Made by a program: the position numbers and the translations under genes
Shown: piece after piece, positions 35,632-46,100 of the stretch
Position numbering within the stretch: the first letter of the stretch is position 1
Layout: the number at the start of each line of letters is the position of its first letter
Notes under the pieces: model-generated
Database searches by the model: none
Told to the model about the DNA's origin: nothing
Seen by the model: only the letters and a program-made list of their open reading frames with translations
Assembly (NCBI GenBank): GCA_001023535.1
Contig: CP011020.1
Coordinates: forward strand, 2,369,734 to 2,433,733
Direction of reading: 5' to 3'
DNA from: Pseudomonas chlororaphis
GTDB taxonomy: Bacteria > Pseudomonadota > Gammaproteobacteria > Pseudomonadales > Pseudomonadaceae
Length of the DNA stretch: 64,000 nucleotides

Positions 35632-38137
35632 TTTGAGCGTCCTCGGCGAGTGCAGCGATGTTATCCAGATATCCTTTGGCCTTTTTGCGGACGTCAGTGT
35701 CCAGGTTGGTAGCTTCGAACTTGTCGTAGACCTCCCCGAGCAAGCTGCTCAGTTCATCGAAAGCGGAAGTTTGCGGGATTTCCGGTTGGGCTGGTTTTGG
35801 CGGAAGGGAGGCGAGAGGTAAAGGCAGTATGATGAACCCGTCGAACGTCATGCCCATCAAGTCGAGCAGCACGGTAATCAAGACAAACTGGCTGTTGGTC
35901 GTTTCACTGGCGGTGAATATCATGGTTGCAGGATCGATCGACCCAGCACCAGCGGGTAGGCAGGACCACGTCAAATACTGCGGGTCTGGATTCTGAGCGT
36001 TGAATGTTGGAATCAACTTCGTTTGGTTGGGGGGTAACCCTTGCAAATCGAAATCGATCACTATCATGGGCAAGCGATGCTTGAGCACTACCAGGGACGT
36101 CTGCTGTTGAGCGGTAGCGACGTTCTCCACGACGATTTCATCCACCGTAAAAGACGGGGAGCCGGTATCCTGCTTCGGTGGGGCGCGGTAAGTATTTTCC
36201 CCATTTTCATCAGCCCTTTCGTCGATGTCTCCGTCGCCATTGACACGCCACTTCAGCGCACCGCTCATGCTATGGGCGGAGAATTTACGGGTTTCGGGTT
36301 GCGCGCCTGAGGAAGCATTGCAGATCTCGATCAGGGGATTGAGGGTGATAGCCCTTGCCACCACCGTGACCAGCGCCCTGCTGATATGGCGGTCGCTGCC
36401 GCTACCGGGCCCGGTGGCAATGATCTTGACCCGTTTATAGGTCCCGTGGATGTCCGCCAATGGCGGCGCGGTATAGAGGCCGTTGGCGTCAATTCGCCCG
36501 GCCCCCGTGGCATTGCCGTCCAGATCCTCTACACGCCAAGTGACCCCTGAAATCTGGGGTTCGGTCCTGAACTGACGGGTTCCACCGTAGCCCAGCATGA
36601 CTTCCACAGGGTCGATGGAGAACGTGGTCAAGCGGGGGTTGATCGCCCCGAACATGACCATTTCCCCGGTCAGATCGAGCGTCTTGAGTTGTACGGCATC
36701 TTCGGAGTTGAAAAAAAGTGTATGCAAGACAAAAACGTCGATGTCTTCCAGCCCATTGAATAGCGTCATCGCTGCGTTAGCGACATTTTCGCCCACACGA
36801 AACTTGAACTGGTCAGACTTCATGAAGTCCCTTACATCTGCGGGAAACTCCCCGAGCTCCGTATCATCCACTTGTAAATAGGTCTGATACTCTCTCAATT
36901 TCACTTCAAGTCGGCGCGAGCTCGGATCTATCGCAAAATTGTACTTAGCACTGAAGCCGAGCCCCATATTGAATGACTTTGCACCATTCAGATAAAAATT
37001 CATCTGACGCAGCCTATGCTCGCTTCCCATACCCACTTCAAAATAAGGCTCGCCACCGGCAGTATGATAAAGCGTCATGGTCAGCAAACTATCGGCATCT
37101 ATATAGATGGGTATCGTGTAACCAAAAAAAGTCAAATATCGGCTACCAACTATGACTTGAAACTCCGGAACTTTTAAATAACCTTCAGTCCCTTCCTTAG
37201 CCTTGATCCTGAGCGTGAAACCCTGGCCATTGGTATCTCCCACGAACTCAGCCGTGGGCGCCTCGAATGCTCGCGCCGTCCCCTTACCAATAATGCCGTG
37301 CATGAAAAAACGACTGCCAAATATCACCAATGTATTGAGGTCAGATCGGTCAATGGGCAAGGGATAAGCCCAATCCTCTCCAGGGAAACCACCCTGCGGT
37401 TCGTCGTCCATGGCGATACGCACTTCGACGGCACCGTTGCCGAAATTCGCCGCCCCCCGCGTCGCCGCCCCTTGTTCCATGATGGTGCGCAGCTTGAATG
37501 ACTGAGGTTTCATGAACTCCTGGGTGGTGTGTGCCAATTTCCCCAGGGAAAAAGTCCGTTTCTGCGGGTCGGCCTCCTTGAACTTGCGCTTGAAGAAAGC
37601 CCCGGCCATCCGCCGCTGATGCTCGATCCGATCGCCCTTCACCTCCCAGATATAGAGTTGGGACTCGGGCAGGCCCAAGTCCAGCACGACCTCGCCGTCC
37701 TTGTTCACCGTGCCCTGGATGTCTTTGAGCGGTACCCGGTTGGCCTCCAGTTTCGGATAGTCCAACGGGTCGAAAGAGCTGATCCGGTTGACCTGGGCAA
37801 AGCCTGCCAAATCGTCCAGCGATACGTTCTTGCCGCCGACTACCGCCATGCTCATGTTGACTTCGGCCGACGTTGTGTCGGGGTTGTTCTCGAAACTCAA
37901 GCGCGGTGCATCGGTGACATAGTCAATCAGCCAGCTCCAAGTGGTTTCCGATGACCCATACGCTTCATTGATGGGGGGCATGATCGAATGCTTGTCATGC
38001 TTCTCGATGTATTCCTGCAACAGCAACTGGTTGCACTTGCCCCGGTCGTACGCCACCAGCGCACTCCACTCACTGGTACGAGGTTTTAATTTGGCCCATT
38101 CCAAATACTCGGCAAGTGTTTTTCGGATCCCGGCCAT
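35621..38137 (-). CDS. P47/OrfX-like (TULIP?) protein B
   Basis: The product has 838 residues from the ATG at 38137 (MAGIRKTLAEYL). AGAGG is 9 nt upstream of this ATG but directly abuts the in-frame ATG at 38146. The protein is clearly paralogous to the next gene over nearly its whole length (WSALVAYDRGKCNQLLLQEY, then DAPRLSFENNP and RGAANFGNGAVEVRIAMDDE). The first 500 residues are beta-rich. Residues about 530-780 hold Ig-like modules (VTWRVEDLDGN, GLYTAPPLADI). The end is a helical tail (FDELSSLLGEVYDKF). No signal peptide is present. A lower-GC stretch at about 36700-37300 stands out. The function is unknown. The N-terminal comparison with P47/OrfX is tentative. Confidence 0.8.
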   Translation of the reverse strand: MAGIRKTLAEYLEWAKLKPRTSEWSALVAYDRGKCNQLLLQEYIEKHDKHSIMPPINEAYGSSETTWSWLIDYVTDAPRLSFENNPDTTSAEVNMSMAVVGGKNVSLDDLAGFAQVNRISSFDPLDYPKLEANRVPLKDIQGTVNKDGEVVLDLGLPESQLYIWEVKGDRIEHQRRMAGAFFKRKFKEADPQKRTFSLGKLAHTTQEFMKPQSFKLRTIMEQGAATRGAANFGNGAVEVRIAMDDEPQGGFPGEDWAYPLPIDRSDLNTLVIFGSRFFMHGIIGKGTARAFEAPTAEFVGDTNGQGFTLRIKAKEGTEGYLKVPEFQVIVGSRYLTFFGYTIPIYIDADSLLTMTLYHTAGGEPYFEVGMGSEHRLRQMNFYLNGAKSFNMGLGFSAKYNFAIDPSSRRLEVKLREYQTYLQVDDTELGEFPADVRDFMKSDQFKFRVGENVANAAMTLFNGLEDIDVFVLHTLFFNSEDAVQLKTLDLTGEMVMFGAINPRLTTFSIDPVEVMLGYGGTRQFRTEPQISGVTWRVEDLDGNATGAGRIDANGLYTAPPLADIHGTYKRVKIIATGPGSGSDRHISRALVTVVARAITLNPLIEICNASSGAQPETRKFSAHSMSGALKWRVNGDGDIDERADENGENTYRAPPKQDTGSPSFTVDEIVVENVATAQQQTSLVVLKHRLPMIVIDFDLQGLPPNQTKLIPTFNAQNPDPQYLTWSCLPAGAGSIDPATMIFTASETTNSQFVLITVLLDLMGMTFDGFIILPLPLASLPPKPAQPEIPQTSAFDELSSLLGEVYDKFEATNLDTDVRKKAKGYLDNIAALAEDAQNGQ

Positions 38138-38152
38138 GGTTTTCATCCTCTT

Positions 38153-40576
38153 TTAATTAAATGAAACGGCTCGACTGGACATAGGTGTCCGGACACCCTG
38201 TGCACAGGCAACTGCCCCTGTACTGGCGTGTAGGGCTTCCGGGGCAGGCTTGGGCGGAAACGGCGCAAGCGGCAACGGAAGGATGGTGAACCCATCGAAC
38301 TCGATGCCGCCAAGTTCCATGAGCACCGTGATCAGAACGAACTGGCCTGCGCCCTGCTCGTTGGCGGTAAACAGGCCGGTGGTGGAATCAATGGACCCGG
38401 CCTCGGGGGGCATACATCTCCATGTCAAGGGCGCCGGTGGCGGCTGCCCGCCCACCAGGGCCGTCAACTGGGCTTGGTTGGGCAATACACCACTAAGGTC
38501 GACATTCAACGCCATCGCTTGCCGGTGATGATTCACAACGATCAAGGAACGTTGTCGTTGGCCGGTCGTGATGTTTTCAACGACCACTTCATCCACGGTG
38601 AACGTGGGGACACCTGGCGCTCGTACCGGCGGGGCGTGGTAGGTATTTTTCCCTTCGGCATTGGCCGTTTCATTGATGCGGCCATCACCCTCGACACGCC
38701 ACCTCAAGGTGCCGCCAGCGCTGTGGGCCGACAGCTCCCGGGTGTCGGGAGCGGCATTGCAGGTATCGATCAATGGATTGAGGGTAATCGCCCGGGCCAC
38801 TACGGTGATCAACGCCCTGCTGATGTGCCGCTCACTGCCTTGGCCAGGAGCGGTCGCGATGACCTTGATCCGTTTGTAGGTGCCTTGGATATCCGCCAGC
38901 GAAGGAGCGATGTAGGCGCCGGTCTGCGCATTCATTTGCCCGACACCGCAGGTGTTGCCGTCAAGATCCTCGACCGTCCAAGTGACCCCAGGTGTCGAGG
39001 GTAAGGTCTTGAACAGTTGGGGCTGGCCGTGGCTCAAGAGGGCCTGCACAGGATCGATCGTAAACGCGGATGCACGAGGACTGATCGAACCCAACAGGAT
39101 CATTTCACCGGTCAGGTTGGCGGTCTTGAGCTGTACGGCATCCTCGGCATTGAAATAAAGCGTGTTCAACGTGAACAGGTCGATCTCGTCAAGGCCGTTA
39201 AATATTTGCAGCGCCTTGAGCGCAACGAGATTACCCAGGCTATTGGCGAACTCAATGCTGCGCACATAGCTGGCGACACTCGGGGGCAACAGCAGGTTAG
39301 GAATAAAATCTACATAGGCGTTAAACGAGTTCAGGTTCACATCCAGCCGGCGCGAGGTAGGATCGAGAGTAAAGCGGTAGATGGAACTCATGCCGAAACC
39401 CAGTGAACAGCGATAACGAATGCCATTCATCTTGCATACGATCGAGCTTTTCGAATTTTGCGCGCCCATGCCCACTTCCAGGCGTGGCGAACCGTCCGCA
39501 CCCCGGTACAGGCTCATCGTGAGGCGGTGATCCTGGTTGATGTAGATCGGTACTCTGTAATCGAGGAACGTCAGGGTCTTACCGTTGGCGGTGACCTCCA
39601 ACGGCGGGACCTCCAGATATCCACCACTTACCGGCCTTACCCCCAGCCATTCGACGAAGCCTTTCGCATCCGTCCTGCTGTCGAACCGGGCTTGCGGAAC
39701 GTTGAAGGCCCGGGCCGTGCCCTTGCCGATCACGCCATGCATGAAAAAATGGCTGCCCAATATCGTCAACGTATCGAGATCAGACCGGTCGGAGGGCAAC
39801 GGATAAACCCAGTCCTGTCCCGGTGAGCCACCTGCGGGCTCATCATCCATGGCAATGCGCATCTCCAGGGCGCCGTCGCCGAAATTCGCCGCGCCACGGG
39901 AAGCGGCGCCCTCTTGCATCACCGTGCGCAGCCTGAATTTCTGCGGTTTCATGAAGGCTTGGTTGGTGGGGGCCAGCATCCCCAGGGTAAAGGTTCGTCG
40001 GGCTAGGTCGGCTTCCTGGAACTTGCGTTTGAAGAAGGCGCCGGCCATGCGCCGTTCATCCTCCGTTCGCTCCCCTGTCACGCGCCAGTCGTGGCGCTGG
40101 GAATCGGGATCGCCCAAGTCCAACAACACTTTTCCAGCCTGGTTGACGCTGCCCTGGACGTCCTTGAGCAACACTCGCTCGGCCTCCAGGCATGGATAAT
40201 CCAAGGGGTCGAAGGCACTGATATTCGTGATCCGGGCGTAGCCAGCGCTGTCGTCCAGGGTGACTTTCTTCCCGCCCACAATGGCTATGCTCAGGTTGAC
40301 CTCGGCCACATTCGAAGCAGGATCGTTCTCGAAGCTCAGACGCGGGGCATCGGTGACATAATCGAGTAGCCAATGCCAGGTGGTTTCCGAGCTCCTGTAG
40401 GCTTCATTGATAGGGGGCATCACCGATTGTTGGTGATGTTTTTCGATGTACTCCTGCAACAACAGTTGGTTGCACTTGTTCCGGTCATAGGCAATCAATG
40501 CGCTCCACTCACTCGTACGGGGTTTGAGTGCGGCCCATTGCAGGTACTGTGCAAGTGTTTTCCGAGGCGCGGACAT
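38153..40576 (-). CDS. P47/OrfX-like (TULIP?) protein C
   Basis: The product has 807 residues from the ATG at 40576 (MSAPRKTLAQYLQ). An upstream in-frame start at 40723 would run into the preceding gene and lacks similarity to the paralogue. It aligns end to end with protein B (WSALIAYDRNKCNQLLLQEY, DAPRLSFENDP, RGAANFGDGALEMRIAMDDE, VTWTVEDLDGN), so the two arose by tandem duplication with a period of about 2440 bp. The helical tail of protein B is replaced by a Cys/Ser-containing end. The gap to protein B is only 15 bp and the gap after the upstream Ig gene is 58 bp, consistent with an operon. The function is unknown. Confidence 0.8.
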   Translation of the reverse strand: MSAPRKTLAQYLQWAALKPRTSEWSALIAYDRNKCNQLLLQEYIEKHHQQSVMPPINEAYRSSETTWHWLLDYVTDAPRLSFENDPASNVAEVNLSIAIVGGKKVTLDDSAGYARITNISAFDPLDYPCLEAERVLLKDVQGSVNQAGKVLLDLGDPDSQRHDWRVTGERTEDERRMAGAFFKRKFQEADLARRTFTLGMLAPTNQAFMKPQKFRLRTVMQEGAASRGAANFGDGALEMRIAMDDEPAGGSPGQDWVYPLPSDRSDLDTLTILGSHFFMHGVIGKGTARAFNVPQARFDSRTDAKGFVEWLGVRPVSGGYLEVPPLEVTANGKTLTFLDYRVPIYINQDHRLTMSLYRGADGSPRLEVGMGAQNSKSSIVCKMNGIRYRCSLGFGMSSIYRFTLDPTSRRLDVNLNSFNAYVDFIPNLLLPPSVASYVRSIEFANSLGNLVALKALQIFNGLDEIDLFTLNTLYFNAEDAVQLKTANLTGEMILLGSISPRASAFTIDPVQALLSHGQPQLFKTLPSTPGVTWTVEDLDGNTCGVGQMNAQTGAYIAPSLADIQGTYKRIKVIATAPGQGSERHISRALITVVARAITLNPLIDTCNAAPDTRELSAHSAGGTLRWRVEGDGRINETANAEGKNTYHAPPVRAPGVPTFTVDEVVVENITTGQRQRSLIVVNHHRQAMALNVDLSGVLPNQAQLTALVGGQPPPAPLTWRCMPPEAGSIDSTTGLFTANEQGAGQFVLITVLMELGGIEFDGFTILPLPLAPFPPKPAPEALHASTGAVACAQGVRTPMSSRAVSFN

Positions 40577-40634
40577 GATGCCTATGCTCTTCCCAGGGGG
40601 CGAAGTGAGTGACTCATCGAACGGACCTGAATCA

Positions 40635-42452
40635 TCAAGTCGCCAATACGAACGTGGCGGGCTCGTATACGGTTTCCGCCCCTTGTTCATAGGTGAGGGT
40701 GACTTGCACACGCACACTTCCAAGTTTCAAAGGCTGGAAAGCAGAGGCCGCGAGCGTCGTCGAAATGGACCGGCCCGTGGCTTCCGGGCCGGTGACCGAA
40801 TGGTTTGTAAAGATGGAAACGGTCAGCGGCTCATCATTGCTGTCCTTGCCCTCAATGACTGCGTTGACGATCTGGCCTTGGCGCATATATGGCCAACCCG
40901 GCAAGGTGAACAATTCACCCCCGGCGGGAATCCGGCTGATATGAATCGTGCCGTTGGTCTGCTGGGCTTGCGCCGATTGGATGGTTGGATAACGGCCTTT
41001 ATCGATCGGCAATATGCGAACAGTGAATACTTGCGAAGGGACAGGTCCCGGATCTCCGTCCTGCAGAACGGTGTAATAAACCCGCACCGCCTTGCCCAGG
41101 TTGGCGGGAATATATTCCGGTGGAATATTGTAAGTTCGCCCACCCGAGGTCACGGGTGCCAGGGCAACATACTTGCCGCCGGTACCGTAACCGTCCCAAT
41201 GCACTTTGACTTCGTCGTCCGGGCCGTAGTTGGCGAGCGGGTCTATGTCGAGGGTGACACCGGACGCGCTCAAGTTCAGGACATCCAGCACGCCTTCACC
41301 CGGTACCGGATCGTCCGGATCGGGCCGGGCGTTCTTGACGATGATCATCGGCAGGTTCAACGGGGTGCGCACGTTGGCCTGATACGGCGTGGCTGACAAA
41401 GCCGCCCCAACCCAGGCGTATTCATAGCGCAGGTCGATGGCGGCGCCCTGGCTGGCACCGAGCCATTCGGGGTCCAACAGGAATTCGAAGAAGCCTTTGT
41501 CCAGGGTCGAAGCGTCGACACTGGCCCGCAGTACCCGTGGCGCCACACCAGACGCTGACGAGGTGGCATGGCAGAGCACTTCGTCTCCGAAGCTCATGCC
41601 GGGATAGCCTTCGATGCGCAATGGCAGTCCATCGGGGAACAGTAGCGGATTGATCGTCCCACCGCTGTGCCCTTCGATCGTCAACGCCGGCAACATCGCC
41701 GTACTTGGGGCCAGCAGTTGCAAGGTCTGCCGGGCAGAAAACGTGCTGGCCTGGGCCGTGCCGACATACTGGATACCGTAATACACCTCGATGGAACCGT
41801 CCTGGACCCGTAGCAGGTCGGAGCGGTTGAGAAACAGGCCAAGGGGCTTGCCCACCTCGCCCTCCTGGATCACCTTCGGGTAGGCCAGGGCGGGGGTGTA
41901 TTCGCTGCCGTCGTCGTAGAACCGACGGCAATGCAAAGTGACCGTATCACCCACCGCCATCGCCTGGTAAGGCACCATCCAGGGGACGATGATCGCGTCT
42001 GCCACATCCAGGTCCAGGTGCAGGTCATGGGATTCCCTGAACTGCACCACCGGCAATGCCATGGCTGCCCTGGGGCGCCTGCCGACAAAGAACGACAAGC
42101 GCAGCGACTCCTCCCCCGGCGTCCCTCCCGGCTTTTTCACGCGATACGAATAAAAGACGCTGCCGTTGCGAAGGTTATTCAGGACACTGTTCTCGATCAT
42201 CACCGGCATGCCGTCGGGTGTGAGGGCATCGTCACGCACCTCGGTCTCATCGTTGAATTTGTCGATGATTTCACCGTGCTCGCCACAGCCGAACCAGCTG
42301 ATGACGATTATGTCGGCATCGGCGATCGCGTCGTACTTGACGAACGTTTCCAGATCCTGTCCCCCAAGACTGTCCAGGTCGAGAGCATTGTCCGGCCCCA
42401 ACGTGGGGATGGTCGGCATTGGATTGGAGTCGGCTTGCGTCCGGATCGTCAT
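40635..42452 (-). CDS. Ig-like repeat protein heading the P47-like/Rhs operon
   Basis: The 605-residue product has no signal peptide. It contains Ig-type modules related to those of the protein encoded at 164-5209, for example VKVHWDGYGTGGKY and NLGKAVRVYYTVLQ, which parallel VSVTWAG and NLGQSVTVTYTLTR. The start at 42452 has AAGGA about 10 nt upstream. It is the first gene of the minus-strand unit that continues through three P47-like genes to rhs 1, and it is divergent from the secreted-protein/rhs 2 unit. It is one of four Ig proteins in this window that sit beside toxin-like genes. Confidence 0.82.
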   Translation of the reverse strand: MTIRTQADSNPMPTIPTLGPDNALDLDSLGGQDLETFVKYDAIADADIIVISWFGCGEHGEIIDKFNDETEVRDDALTPDGMPVMIENSVLNNLRNGSVFYSYRVKKPGGTPGEESLRLSFFVGRRPRAAMALPVVQFRESHDLHLDLDVADAIIVPWMVPYQAMAVGDTVTLHCRRFYDDGSEYTPALAYPKVIQEGEVGKPLGLFLNRSDLLRVQDGSIEVYYGIQYVGTAQASTFSARQTLQLLAPSTAMLPALTIEGHSGGTINPLLFPDGLPLRIEGYPGMSFGDEVLCHATSSASGVAPRVLRASVDASTLDKGFFEFLLDPEWLGASQGAAIDLRYEYAWVGAALSATPYQANVRTPLNLPMIIVKNARPDPDDPVPGEGVLDVLNLSASGVTLDIDPLANYGPDDEVKVHWDGYGTGGKYVALAPVTSGGRTYNIPPEYIPANLGKAVRVYYTVLQDGDPGPVPSQVFTVRILPIDKGRYPTIQSAQAQQTNGTIHISRIPAGGELFTLPGWPYMRQGQIVNAVIEGKDSNDEPLTVSIFTNHSVTGPEATGRSISTTLAASAFQPLKLGSVRVQVTLTYEQGAETVYEPATFVLAT

Positions 42453-42539
42453 GCTTCAGCGTCCTTATGCTTGGAGGGGCTGGGTCACTGTTTTTCGGTT
42501 TCTTTCTCCATAGGTGTACGCCCGAACGAGGGGGTTTGG

Positions 42540-42559
42540 AACTATCAGAAGTGTTAGGT
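42540..42559. promoter_or_regulatory. Weak lux-box-like element in the divergent region
   Basis: AACTATCA-GAAG-TGTTAGGT has 6 of 8 symmetric arm positions and matches the 26517 box at 12 of 20 bases. At the offset seen for the other boxes, a -10 of TAGCGT (plus strand) or TACACC (minus strand) is present, both poor. Confidence 0.25.
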
Positions 42560-42640
42560 TTGCGGCGGTGGATTTTCTGTTAGCGTTTTATGGACGCTTC
42601 ACTTCATAAACCTTGGCAGCCAGGAAAAGGATTTATAGAA

Positions 42641-43126
42641 ATGAATACTTTTAGACGAGGTTTTCCAGCTCTTTTCATTAGTCTTCTTATCTCCGGCTCC
42701 GCGTTGGCAAATGATCCTGGCACTAGCGATTCTACTGTTGAAAGTTCCGGGGTGGTAAAAGTTCGAGAGAATGATGGTGTTCGCGAATGCAGTATCCCAA
42801 CTACTCCTGGAGACCATCATGTCAAAGACTATGGTTGTACAAATGACCAGGCGTATACGGTTCGTTTTGTCAACGTACCTTCTGCGCTGCATATAACCTT
42901 CTTTGACAATTCCGTACATGGATACTGCCAAAAAGATAAAAGCTGGGAAATAGAGGTTCGTACCCTCAAGAACCCCACCACTACAGACGATTATTTAAAC
43001 CTCTCGGCAATGTACGGAGTCCCTGATAACACACTCATCGCGCCCGGTGTACTGAAAGTAAGAAGGCGCGATGGCGGCCCCATCAACGGTAGGCTGACTT
43101 GCGTACGCGTTGAAGAAGGAAAGTAA
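42641..43126 (+). CDS. Small secreted protein, lower GC, upstream of rhs 2
   Basis: The product has 161 residues from the ATG at 42641, with a clear signal peptide (FPALFISLLISGSALA/ND). The in-frame start at 42590 would bury the signal. The mature part is beta-rich, has four cysteines (ECSI, YGCTN, GYCQK, LTCVR) and includes SGVVKVRENDGVRECS and GVLKVRRRDGGP, which look like an internal two-fold repeat. Base composition is visibly AT-richer than its neighbours, suggesting separate acquisition. It lies 27 bp before rhs 2 and is probably cotranscribed. It is the only exported protein among the toxin-like genes. No family was recognised. Confidence 0.75.
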   Translation: MNTFRRGFPALFISLLISGSALANDPGTSDSTVESSGVVKVRENDGVRECSIPTTPGDHHVKDYGCTNDQAYTVRFVNVPSALHITFFDNSVHGYCQKDKSWEIEVRTLKNPTTTDDYLNLSAMYGVPDNTLIAPGVLKVRRRDGGPINGRLTCVRVEEGK

Positions 43127-43153
43127 AAAATAACTCTAAAAGAGACCGTATTC

Positions 43154-46100
43154 ATGGCCGCCAACACCGCCGTCCACTCCACCGCCTTCAACTTCCTCAG
43201 TTTCGTCAGATCCGGAGTCGACGCCCGCACCGGCCTGTACACCGTTTCCCTGTCACTACCGGAAGTGAAGACCTGCGAACTCAGCGGCCCCGTCATTCCG
43301 CTGTCGTTGAACTTCAATCCGTTGAATACCACCGATGCCGGCTTTGGCGTGGGCTGGGAGTTGGCCCTGACCCAATACGAACCCAGCACCCAGATCATTT
43401 CGGTGCATTCCGGAGAAACCTTCAGGGTGACGGGCCCTTATCCCGGTTTCGCCGATCGCTTGCGGATGAAAGAGCAGAAGATAGAGAACTTCAAGCTGTT
43501 CTCCCTGCCCGACAACCGGTTCAAAGTGGTCCACAAATCAGGACTTGTGGAAATCCTCGAACCCAAGGGCGCCACGCCCCAGGTGGCCGTGCCGGTGAAG
43601 ATCTATTCCGCGCAAGGGCATGAGGTCACCCTTGAATACATCTCCGCCAATGGCAAGCCGATGCTCAGCGCGATGCGCGACAATACTGGCGCCGTGCTGC
43701 GGGTCACGCGCGAAACGGACAAGAATACCGTCACGTTCGCCCTGGGCATCGTCAATGGCACGCCTTCAGCCCAGGTGGTACTGAACCTCAAAAGCGATCG
43801 CGTCGATCGGATCACCCTGCCGACCACCGAGGGAGCCGGCTGGCGCTTCGAATACCGGCGGGAGAAAGGCCTGGACTGCATCAGCGAAGTCTGGACGCCA
43901 CTGGGTGCCCATGAAACCGTCCTGTATAACGACAACGGTCACGGTTTCCCTGGCAACGACACGCAACGCAAATTACCCAGGGTGACCGACCACACCCTCG
44001 CCCCGGGCGGTGGTAATCCGCCGATTGTCCTGAAATACACCTACAGCCCCGAGGGTCATAACTTCCTGGGATTTGGCAGTGGCGTCGACTGGGATGACGA
44101 TGGCCTGGACAACCTGTTCAAAGTCCTCAAGCCCTATTTCTACACCACGACTGAAAGCCTGATGGAGGGGACCGATACGGTGCGCAGCATCACCCGCACC
44201 TTCAACCGCTTCCACTTGCAGACCCAGGAAATCATCGCCCAAGGCAATCATCAGAAAACCATCCGGACCCGCTACTACGCCGACGATGACGACAAGCTGT
44301 CCTTTGACAACCAGCCACGGCAATGCCAATTGGCAAAAGCAACATCGACGCTATGGTCGATCAGTGACGACCCGCGCTTCTGGCGCATGGACCGGGAATT
44401 CAGCGAGTACGACATCCATGGCAATCAGACACTGCAGGTGGCGTCCAGCGGCATGACCGAAAGAATCAGCTATTACCCGGCTGAAGGCGTCAATGGTCTC
44501 TGCCCCCAAGACCCCCACGGCTTTGTGCGACATGTGCATGAGAAGACCGTAACGCCCGCCAGCAACCCCGAGCAGGTCGCAGACCTTGCGCCCGGCGCGC
44601 CAACCCTGCGCACCCGGTTTCGGTATGAGTCCTTGCCACCTATCATCCCTGTCAACGCAAGCCCGATCACGGAACGCTGGTTGTGCGTCGTAGAGGAGCG
44701 TCTGTACGAAGTGCCTGATACGCCAGGCTCACCCTCCAACTCCCTGGCTCAGGAACCGATGGAGCGCCAGCTTTCCCTGACGGTCTTCGACTACATCGAT
44801 GCGCCCGCCAACTCACTGACTCATGGCCGCCGTTCGCGCCAGGCCATTACGATGGGCGACGACAACGGGCCCACGTCATTTATCGACTACAGCTACACCA
44901 AGAACACCGCGAACCTGTCGTTACGCACCGAACAACGCTCTTCGACGGATTTCGACAGTACTGAACGCACGGTGGTGGACGAGCGCTCGATGCTCAACGG
45001 CGAACCGTTGCTGGTCACCGAAAACGGCATTCAGCACAGTTATCGCTACGACGCCCTGAACCGGGTGCTGAGCGAAACCCAGGCCCCCGACAGCGACTAC
45101 TCCGCCTCGCGACGCTACAGCTACCGTTTGATCCGCCCTGCCGACGCCGGGCAGAACCCGGTCACGACCCAGGCGTACCAGCAACTGGAAGACGTCAAAG
45201 GCGTCAGGGTGCGCACTCACTTCGACGGGCTGAGTCGGGTCGTGCGCGAGGAGATGGAAGACCCCGATCACTCCAACGCCAGCTTCCGCGATATTTACAC
45301 CGCGAAATACAACGCCAAGGGCTTCTTGATCGAAGAAACCGAAATCGACTGGCTGGAGACCACCGACCTGCGCCTGACCACCTCGTATACCTACGACCTG
45401 TGGGGGCTAGAGGACAGCCTGACCCGGCCCGACGGGGTCAAACAATGGACGCTCAACAACCCGATAGCCTTCACCACCGAAGAATGGATTGACGGCACCG
45501 CCCGCACCCGTACCGTCACCAATCGTTTCGACAAACCGGAGCGCATTGAACAAGTCGGGGTGGATGGACGCCTCATCAGCCAGACCGCGTACCAGTACGA
45601 TGGACTCGGCAACTGCACCCAGGAGATTGACGAGCTCGGCCAGATCACGCGCTACCACTACGATGCTTCCGCCCGACTGACCAGCACCACCCTGCCCGAC
45701 CTGACGATCATCCATAACACCTACGCTGCGCACTCCCCTGCCGAGCTGCGAACCGCAATTGAGGTCGAACCGGGCAATATCCAGATGCCCTTTCGCCAGG
45801 TCGGCGCGCAACAGTTCGATGGCCTGGATCGGCTGGTAAGCCTCACGGTAGGCCCCAGGACCCAGCAGTTGGTGTACGACGCCGGCCACTACCAACCCAA
45901 ACACCGCGTCACGCCATCTGGTAACCAGATCGACTATCAATACAAGCTCGGCTTGAGCGAAACACCGACGCTGATCAGCACGCCCGACGATGAGTCCTCT
46001 TTCGAAATCGATCTGTTGGACGCCCGGCTCGACAGCTCGAAGAACAGCCAGGGCGAATATCAGTTCTCCTACGATGAGGCGGGACGCCTCATCGGCGAGA

